Notes under the pieces: model-generated
The model's input: only the letters and a program-made list of their open reading frames with translations
What the model was told of the DNA's origin: nothing
Database searches by the model: none
Translations under genes and position numbers: made by a program
Source of the DNA: Prevotellaceae bacterium
GTDB lineage: Bacteria > Bacteroidota > Bacteroidia > Bacteroidales > UBA932
Assembly (NCBI GenBank): GCA_031289995.1
Contig: JAITOI010000214.1
Span: forward strand, 1 to 8,844
Direction: 5' to 3'
Length of the DNA: 8,844 bases
Shown here: piece after piece, positions 6,210 through 8,844 of the stretch
How the letters are laid out: every line of letters begins with the position of its first letter
Numbering within the stretch: the first letter of the stretch is position 1

Positions 6210-6569
6210 TTAGCGCAAATTCTTCAGCTCCGCCTCCGACAATTTCCTGTACGCATTCGGCTGTGGCTGGGGGTTGAACGTTACCTCAAAAATTTCTTCG
6301 CCGTAGAACGAGAGCTTGGAGTTGTTGTCGGCGTTGCACTCGAGGTATGCAATGTCGGCCAGCGCAAGCCCTTTGGCGGCGCAGATTTGCTCGGCCAGCG
6401 ACCGTCCGGCGTAGGTTACGGAGGTGCCCGGATTGTCCTGGTAGAGCTCGGTAACCATCACCATTTTTTTACCCTGCCGGTCTAAAATCCGCAGGCCGCA
6501 CTTCGAGGGCAGCTCCCACTGCCCCTTAAATTCAAAAACTTCGTCGTAGTATTTTTCGGAAACTTTCAT
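6210..6569 (-). CDS. Conserved small protein of unknown function
   Basis: A 119-residue cytoplasmic protein with no signal peptide or membrane segment. The most distinctive stretch is DNPGTSVTYAGRSLAEQIC at 45-63, preceded by strand-like KKMVMVTEL. I recall this pattern from uncharacterised bacterial proteins but can assign no activity. The ATG at 6569 is preferred over an in-frame start at 6620 because a TAnnTTTG promoter box lies at 6592-6599, inside that extension, and the extra residues (MFLIFVSYFCPLK) look like translated promoter DNA. It is the first gene of the operon, 4 nt before the LpxL-like gene, which hints at a link to glycolipid synthesis without proving it. Confidence 0.75.
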   Translation of the reverse strand: MKVSEKYYDEVFEFKGQWELPSKCGLRILDRQGKKMVMVTELYQDNPGTSVTYAGRSLAEQICAAKGLALADIAYLECNADNNSKLSFYGEEIFEVTFNPQPQPNAYRKLSEAELKNLR

Positions 6570-6591
6570 TTTAGCCAAGATTTTTAGCGGG

Positions 6592-6622
6592 CAAAAGTAC
6601 GAAACAAAAATGAGAAACAAAA
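6592..6622 (-). promoter_or_regulatory. Bacteroidota promoter for the acyltransferase/glycosyltransferase operon
   Basis: Minus-strand TTTTG (6618-6622), an 18-nt spacer and TACTTTTG (6592-6599) match the Bacteroidota -33/-7 pattern closely. The -7 box ends 22 nt before the ATG at 6569, giving a short leader of about 15 nt, normal for this phylum. Confidence 0.65.
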
Positions 6623-6656
6623 GAGCATATTTTTGACCTAAAACTTTTCTCCTAAG

Positions 6657-6688
6657 TTTTGAAATATTTGGAAAAAGTAGTAGCTTTG
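6657..6688 (+). promoter_or_regulatory. Bacteroidota promoter for the fic-cupin pair
   Basis: Plus-strand TTTTG (6657-6661), a 19-nt spacer and TAGCTTTG (6681-6688) fit the TTTG/TAnnTTTG consensus. The ATG at 6711 follows 22 nt after the -7 box, which supports that start over an internal ATG at 6732. It is back to back with the leftward promoter, so about 35 nt separate the two divergent promoters and a shared regulator could bind between them. Confidence 0.65.
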
Positions 6689-6710
6689 CCGCAAATTAAT
6701 TTAGAGCACT

Positions 6711-8006
6711 ATGTTAGAACAAGCCCCCGTAATGGCAAGTAAAAAAGAAGGTTTGGAGGCCGCCAAACTTCTTGTAAACGGTGAAGCCATTGGCCTGATT
6801 GAAAAAATCAACGGCGAGTACCTGTATTGGGATAAGGTGAAATACCTGACCAAAGAGCGGCAGCTTGAGAACAAATTTTTATGGCTTGCAGCCAAGCAGG
6901 TACGGGCGCTCAGCTACAAAAAAATTCAGCTCGGCAGCTACATTTTTCGGTACGTGGTTACCGACGAAATGTTTGAACTGCTTCACGAGCTGGATAGGAA
7001 TATCGGCGACGGCTCGGACTTGAAAAACGTCGTACCCTCGCACCAAAAAAACAGCTTTGTCGTGAGCTCCATCATGGAGGAAGCCATTGCGTCGAGCCAG
7101 CTGGAGGGGGCGTCCACCGCGCGGAAAGTGGCCAAAGAAATGCTGTGGAAAAATGACAAACCCCAAGACGTAAGCCAGCAAATGATAGCGAACAGCTACC
7201 ACGCTATTGGCCACATAAAAGGCAACGCGCAGCACGATTTTTCAACGGAACGGCTCAAAGAAATTCACCGGCTGATGACCGTCGGCACGCTGGACAATCC
7301 CGACGAAGCAGGAAAAATAAGGCACCGAAACAGGGCTGCTGCGAACAGCGGCATCGCAGTGCACACGCCGCCTGCGCACACCGAAGTCAAAAATCTGCTG
7401 CAAGATTTTGGCATGTTTTTCAACAAGTCCAACCACCACTTCATTCACCCCATCGTGAAGGGTATTATCATCCACTTTTTGCTGGCGTACATCCAACCAT
7501 TTTCCAGCAGCAACGGGCGCACGGCACGTTCGCTGCTCTACTGGTATCTCATCAAGCAGGGCTACCAGATGGTGGAATATTTGTCCGTTTCGCGGCTCTT
7601 TTACAAAAGCAAACGGCAGTACGAAAAGGCGTTTTTGTGCGCGGAGTGCGACGAAAACGACCTCACGTATTTCATTCTTTACCACCTGAAAATAATGAAA
7701 GAAGCGCTGGAAGAAATGAAGGCGTACCGGAAAAGAAACGTCGCCGAAAACAGCAGCGTTGTGGCGCTCACGCAAGCTCCCCACCTCAACCTGCGGCAGG
7801 CGCAAATGGTGAAGCTGCTTACCGAAAGACCCGCTGCGGTGCTCACGGTAAAAGAAGCCGAAACTCGTTTTGCCATCTCCAACCAAACCGCGAAAAACGA
7901 CTTGACGGCATTGGTGCAGCTGGGCATCCTCACCGAATTTGCCATCAACAAGCGCAAGTCGGGCTATGCGAAATCGAAGGATTTTGATGTGAAAATTCTG
8001 CCATAA
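6711..8006 (+). CDS. Fic-fold protein with degenerate active site and C-terminal winged helix
   Basis: 431 residues. Layout: N-terminal region of about 90 residues (with EYLYWDKVKYL typical of Bacteroidota Fic proteins), an inhibitory helix, the Fic core, and a winged-helix domain from about 353 (LTVKEAETRFAISNQTAKNDL resembles a DeoR-like recognition unit). Active Fic enzymes move AMP from ATP onto target hydroxyls using HPFx(D/E)GN(G/K)R. Here the motif is QPFSSSNGR at 262-270: the catalytic His is Gln262, the metal-binding acid is Ser266 and the next Gly is Ser267. Asn268, Gly269 and Arg270 remain. The auto-inhibitory SxxxE(G/N) motif is intact as SSQLEG at 128-133 (Glu132). The reading frame is otherwise full length, which argues against a decaying pseudogene. 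Most likely a catalytically dead or altered Fic protein working through its DNA-binding domain (inference). The cupin gene follows after 21 nt. Confidence 0.88.
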   Translation: MLEQAPVMASKKEGLEAAKLLVNGEAIGLIEKINGEYLYWDKVKYLTKERQLENKFLWLAAKQVRALSYKKIQLGSYIFRYVVTDEMFELLHELDRNIGDGSDLKNVVPSHQKNSFVVSSIMEEAIASSQLEGASTARKVAKEMLWKNDKPQDVSQQMIANSYHAIGHIKGNAQHDFSTERLKEIHRLMTVGTLDNPDEAGKIRHRNRAAANSGIAVHTPPAHTEVKNLLQDFGMFFNKSNHHFIHPIVKGIIIHFLLAYIQPFSSSNGRTARSLLYWYLIKQGYQMVEYLSVSRLFYKSKRQYEKAFLCAECDENDLTYFILYHLKIMKEALEEMKAYRKRNVAENSSVVALTQAPHLNLRQAQMVKLLTERPAAVLTVKEAETRFAISNQTAKNDLTALVQLGILTEFAINKRKSGYAKSKDFDVKILP

Positions 8007-8027
8007 ATTTTAGAGAAAGACTATCCT

Positions 8028-8375
8028 ATGAAAGCACAAAGCAAACCATTCCTATTCGAGCGCAACACAGCGTGGGAGCCAGCTGGCGAGGGCGTGCGCC
8101 GCCAAATTATGGGCTACGACGGGCAGCTGATGCTGGTCAAAGTGGAGTTCCAAACAGGCGCTATCGGCACGCCGCACACGCATGTCCACTCGCAATCGTC
8201 GTTCGTCGTAAGCGGCAAATTTGCAATCACCATCGAGGGCGAAACTACAATGCTATCCCCCGGCGATGGCTTTTACGTTGAACCCAATGCCCTGCACGGC
8301 GCAACGTGCATCGAGGCAGGCGTGCTGGTGGACGCGTTTAGCCCTGCGCGTGCCGATTTTCTGGCGAATAAGTAA
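8028..8375 (+). CDS. KdgF-like cupin protein
   Basis: A 115-residue single-domain cupin. Motif 1 is HTHVHSQ with His50, His52 and Gln56 (Gln in the usual Glu place) and Gly63. Motif 2 is PGDGFYVEPNALH with Pro86 and His90. Together these give the metal site of a small beta-barrel. The order of conserved pieces (WEPAGEGVRR near the start, FSPARADFL at the end) is that of KdgF, which linearises 4,5-unsaturated monouronates released from pectin or alginate. Gene and family length agree. ATG start, 21 nt after the fic stop and probably the same transcript. No other uronate-pathway gene is adjacent, so the substrate is uncertain; a general sugar- or metabolite-binding cupin remains possible. Confidence 0.83.
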   Translation: MKAQSKPFLFERNTAWEPAGEGVRRQIMGYDGQLMLVKVEFQTGAIGTPHTHVHSQSSFVVSGKFAITIEGETTMLSPGDGFYVEPNALHGATCIEAGVLVDAFSPARADFLANK

Positions 8376-8403
8376 GCTGGAGCTGGGGCTGTAGGCTAAA
8401 ATG

Positions 8404-8441
8404 CTGCTGCAATTTCAGGCGATTTGTAGCAGGTTTTTTTT
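8404..8441 (+). terminator. Probable intrinsic terminator after the fic-cupin pair
   Basis: CTGCTGC (8404-8410) pairs with GTAGCAG (8426-8432) with one G-U wobble across a 15-nt loop, and after one G comes a run of eight T (8434-8441). It sits 29 nt past the cupin stop. The stem is short for a strong terminator. Confidence 0.5.
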
Positions 8442-8504
8442 GCGCCGCATACAATATTGGCAAAGGTTGCCACGTTCCTTATGGGCACAAAAAAATCTTT
8501 TGCG

Positions 8505-8675
8505 ATGAAAATTCCTGTGAAATTCCTGGTGTTTTGCCTTTTCTTTTGCCTGCTTAGCATTTGCACACAGATTGAAGTCAACAAGGCGCGGCCCGCAAAG
8601 CCAAGGCAGCTCTTTGTTGGCTCGCCAAACATAAGCTGTGAAAGGGATACGGTGGTGGTTGCTCCTGCGATATAG
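8505..8675 (+). CDS. Possible small exported protein (doubtful)
   Basis: A 56-codon frame starting ATG. The N-terminus has Lys2 and Lys6 followed by a strongly hydrophobic run (FLVFCLFFCLLSI, 7-19), as in a signal peptide or single membrane anchor. The remaining 36 residues (from TQIEVNKARPAK) are mildly polar with one Cys and no family I recognise. LSIC is a poor lipobox. An in-frame ATG at 8481 would add MGTKKSFA. No TAnnTTTG box or RBS is evident and a candidate terminator lies just upstream, so expression is unproven. It could be a gene fragment or chance. Confidence 0.27.
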   Translation: MKIPVKFLVFCLFFCLLSICTQIEVNKARPAKPRQLFVGSPNISCERDTVVVAPAI

Positions 8676-8681
8676 ATGTGC

Positions 8682-8707
8682 AATTTACGATTGTGCGATT
8701 TGCGATA
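8682..8707. repeat. Short patch of TGCGATTT/TTTACGA-type repeat
   Basis: The stretch reads as overlapping words CAATTTACGATT, GTGCGATT and TGCGAT, the same vocabulary as the block at 7-160 (for example GATTTGCGATGTGCGA at 51-66). It lies between the small doubtful ORF and the end of the right-edge glycoside hydrolase gene, an ordinary intergenic place for such repeats. Confidence 0.55.
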
Positions 8708-8713
8708 GCAGCC

Positions 8714-8844
8714 TTACTGAGCACGCAAAACAATCTTGCCTGTTTGCAGCCCTTTTGCTTTGGCCTCAAAGGTAATGCTACCCTGCGTTTCGGAGGATTG
8801 CACAAGGGCGGTTAGCAGGCCTCCGAAGGCGTGCATTTGCGGCA
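8714..8844 (-). CDS. C-terminal end of a probable GH2 (beta-galactosidase-like) enzyme
   Basis: Only the last 43 codons are present; the rest lies beyond the right edge. The frame runs open from the edge to a TAA (complement of 8714-8716). The residues AFGGLLTALVQSSETQG followed by ITFEAKAKGLQTGKIVL form the last Ig-like beta-strand pattern that ends many Bacteroidota GH2 beta-galactosidases, where a phrase like F-G-(L)-(A)-(V)-Q is followed by GxIxxxAxAxGLxxGxxxL. The catalytic domain is not in view, so the assignment rests on this tail alone; other proteins ending in a similar Ig-like domain are possible. It converges with the fic-cupin pair. Confidence 0.5.
   Translation of the reverse strand, partial: PQMHAFGGLLTALVQSSETQGSITFEAKAKGLQTGKIVLRAQ

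Noticed and set aside
5351..6277. Plus-strand 308-codon open frame
   Set aside because: Antisense to the LpxL-like gene with its intact HX4E motif; His/Ala/Arg-rich and no domain visible.
6570..6620. N-terminal extension of the 119-residue protein to 6620
   Set aside because: It contains the -7 promoter box of the operon; the ATG at 6569 sits at the right distance from it.
6711..8006. Fic gene as a toxin of a Fic toxin-antitoxin pair
   Set aside because: The inhibitory motif is within the same protein, no small antitoxin gene precedes it, and the catalytic His and acid are missing.
8459..8471. GGCAA-AGG-TTGCC hairpin as a terminator
   Set aside because: Five-bp stem with no T-run after it on either strand.
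8396..8683. Minus-strand 95-codon open frame
   Set aside because: It covers the candidate terminator and repeat patch, shows no domain, and would begin inside the repeat.

Overview
The window looks like chromosome of a Bacteroidota bacterium, probably of the Bacteroidales type. Three promoter regions carry the Bacteroidota sigma signature (TAnnTTTG at -7 with a TTTG/TTG-like box upstream). Start regions lack clear Shine-Dalgarno sequences. Several proteins belong to families I know mainly from this phylum. No rRNA, tRNA, CRISPR array, transposase or phage gene was seen.

Left part (1-2784, all leftward): a phenylacetate-CoA ligase family AMP-forming enzyme runs off the left edge. Its C-terminal domain is interrupted by an in-frame block of GTGCGAC-type tandem repeats built around a perfect 42-bp palindrome. 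Upstream of it are a secreted alpha/beta-hydrolase esterase with an intact Ser-Asp-His triad and a secreted protein of unknown function, 3 nt apart and probably one transcription unit. A stretch of about 680 nt without a credible gene (2785-3461) then holds a large imperfect inverted repeat and three copies of a ~70-nt hairpin element.

Middle (3462-6569, all leftward): a compact three-gene operon with its own promoter at 6592-6622. It encodes a small conserved unknown protein, an LpxL/HtrB-like acyltransferase, and a fusion of a PlsC-like acyltransferase with a family 2 glycosyltransferase. The gaps are 4 nt, then a TTGA stop/start overlap. The acyltransferase pair resembles the lipid-tailoring genes I associate with aryl polyene/flexirubin loci in Bacteroidota, but the ketosynthase, ACP and dehydratase genes of such loci are not here.

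Right part (6711-8844): a divergently transcribed pair encodes a Fic-fold protein with a C-terminal winged helix and a KdgF-like cupin, followed by a candidate terminator. The Fic protein has a broken active-site motif (QPFSSSNGR in place of HPFxDGNGR) but keeps the inhibitory SxxxEG motif, so it is probably not an AMP transferase. After a short region with one doubtful small exported ORF and a second patch of the TGCGATTT-type repeat, the C-terminal end of a probable glycoside hydrolase family 2 enzyme enters from the right edge on the minus strand.

The esterase, the KdgF-like cupin and the GH2 end fit a polysaccharide-degrading lifestyle. The most unusual items are the degenerate Fic-winged helix protein, the repeat block inside the ligase gene, and the paired and inverted intergenic repeats.
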